Under the pieces are notes generated by a model. The model saw nothing but the letters and a program-made list of their open reading frames with translations. It did not search any database and had not been told where the DNA came from. Positions 39,806 through 40,322 of a stretch of DNA of 40,322 nucleotides are shown one piece after another. Position 1 is the stretch's first letter. Each line of letters starts with the position of its first letter. The DNA is taken from positions 1-40,322 of IMG/VR virus record IMGVR_UViG_3300023184_000260. One strand, 5' to 3'. Both the position numbers and the translations under genes were made by a program. The DNA is from a virus.

Positions 39806-40159
39806 TTAGGCTATGCCGTCTCGGGCAACAATTTTATATTTAAGCTTAGTAAAGTCTTCGCTTGATTTTGTCAAAGTAACTTCCTCTAGGTAATATGCTC
39901 CGAGTCCGTTAAATCCAGCAAGATTAGTGGGGGCAAGAGAACCTCCGATTGTAACGGAGTTCGTTGCGGTCATAAAACCCTCAACATTGTATTCGGCTTT
40001 CTTGCCAAAGTATACCACCGTCGAGGTTCCTCCATTAATGTTTTTCGCTTCCGCCTTATTCGAGGTTCCAGAGGCTTGTGTACTTGTAACTTCCATCGTC
40101 CCTTGTGCTGCGACAAGTCCGAAGCAAGTCGATGTTCCGATAATTCTAGGGGCTGCCAT
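39806..40159 (-). CDS. Tail tube-like major structural protein
   Basis: 117 residues, Gly/Ser/Thr-rich beta protein (STVVYFGKKAEYNVEGFMTATNSVTIGGSLAP). It precedes the chaperone genes, the usual place of the major tail (tube) protein. The size is small for a tube protein. AAGAAAGAAC leads the ATG. Confidence 0.62.
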   Translation of the reverse strand: MAAPRIIGTSTCFGLVAAQGTMEVTSTQASGTSNKAEAKNINGGTSTVVYFGKKAEYNVEGFMTATNSVTIGGSLAPTNLAGFNGLGAYYLEEVTLTKSSEDFTKLKYKIVARDGIA

Positions 40160-40175
40160 TTAAGTAGTTCTTTCT

Positions 40176-40322
40176 TTAGCTTGTGCTTCCAAGGTTTTGC
40201 CATCCCATAGCCGTGATGGTCGTTTCAGTAAATCCATCGTTAGTCGCATTACGTGAGATATTTTCAATATAAAAAGTCGAAATTCCAGTCATTGTTAAAA
40301 ATGTATTGCCAGTAGTTAGTAG
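40176..40322 (-). CDS. Partial structural protein (C-terminal 48 residues)
   Basis: Runs in from the window edge and ends ITAMGWQNLGSTS before TAA at 40178. Beta-like (FYIENISRNATNDGFTETTI). Too short to identify; by position a head-tail or tail protein. Confidence 0.6.
   Translation of the reverse strand, partial: LLTTGNTFLTMTGISTFYIENISRNATNDGFTETTITAMGWQNLGSTS

Noticed and set aside
1-40322. CRISPR arrays, insertion sequences and integrase
   Set aside because: No regularly spaced repeats, terminal inverted repeats with transposase, or integrase motifs were seen.

Overview
The window is most of the genome of an uncultivated tailed double-stranded DNA phage. It has a tape measure, a tail-assembly frameshift gene pair, a lambda-type portal, a gpW-like joiner and a GpA-type terminase, so a siphovirus-like particle is likely. 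Genes are packed with 1-4 base stop/start overlaps (many ATGA or TAATG junctions). All are on the minus strand except one small nuclease gene (26044-26394). I see no tRNA genes, rRNA, CRISPR array, insertion sequence, integrase or recognisable lysogeny repressor. The host cannot be named from sequence alone. Start signals are mixed: some genes have strong GGAGG sites, others have only A-rich leaders.

In transcription order (high to low coordinates): (1) 40.3-31.8 kb is the tail module: tail-tube-like protein, chaperone pair with a CCCAAAC -1 slippery site, tape measure, two tandem paralogues, a collar/baseplate-like protein and a long Ser/Thr/Gly/Tyr-rich fibre-like protein. (2) 31.7-29.5 kb is a modification cassette: GT-A glycosyltransferase, MNT-type nucleotidyltransferase and sulfotransferase-like protein. 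(3) 29.4-28.4 kb is lysis: holin-like protein, overlapping small membrane/lipoprotein pair and M15 peptidase. (4) 28.4-26.0 kb holds a DUF3431-like protein, a metallophosphoesterase, a helix-turn-helix protein and the lone plus-strand nuclease. (5) 26.0-15.1 kb is the early/replication region: many small unknown proteins, a DUF932-like protein, ERF annealing protein, PD-(D/E)XK exonuclease, replication initiator-like protein, HTH proteins, HNH nuclease, RmlC-like cupin and SAM methyltransferase. Three near-identical promoters drive parts of it. (6) 15.1-10.3 kb contains small accessory genes, including a Cys-His-Asp protease-like protein and a zinc-ribbon acyltransferase resembling DUF4338/Mom-like proteins. 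(7) 10.2-1 kb is the packaging/head module: small terminase subunit, ParB-like protein, TET/JBP dioxygenase, an unknown, large terminase, gpW, portal, a three-module ART/zeta protein and a Cys-rich partial gene. Protease and capsid genes are not visible and probably lie beyond the window edge on a circular map.

The most interesting parts are: the 764-residue protein in which ADP-ribosyltransferase-like, unknown and zeta-kinase-like modules are each preceded by the same FYDPSQ-RD-GRW tag, kept identical in two copies despite many synonymous differences; a thymine/5mC-oxidising TET/JBP dioxygenase and ParB-like protein inserted between the two terminase genes, with possible sugar/sulfo/acyl decorating enzymes elsewhere; a 140-bp iteron-bearing gap before the small terminase gene that could be cos/pac; and two intergenic hairpins with the exact geometry of a tRNA T-arm.
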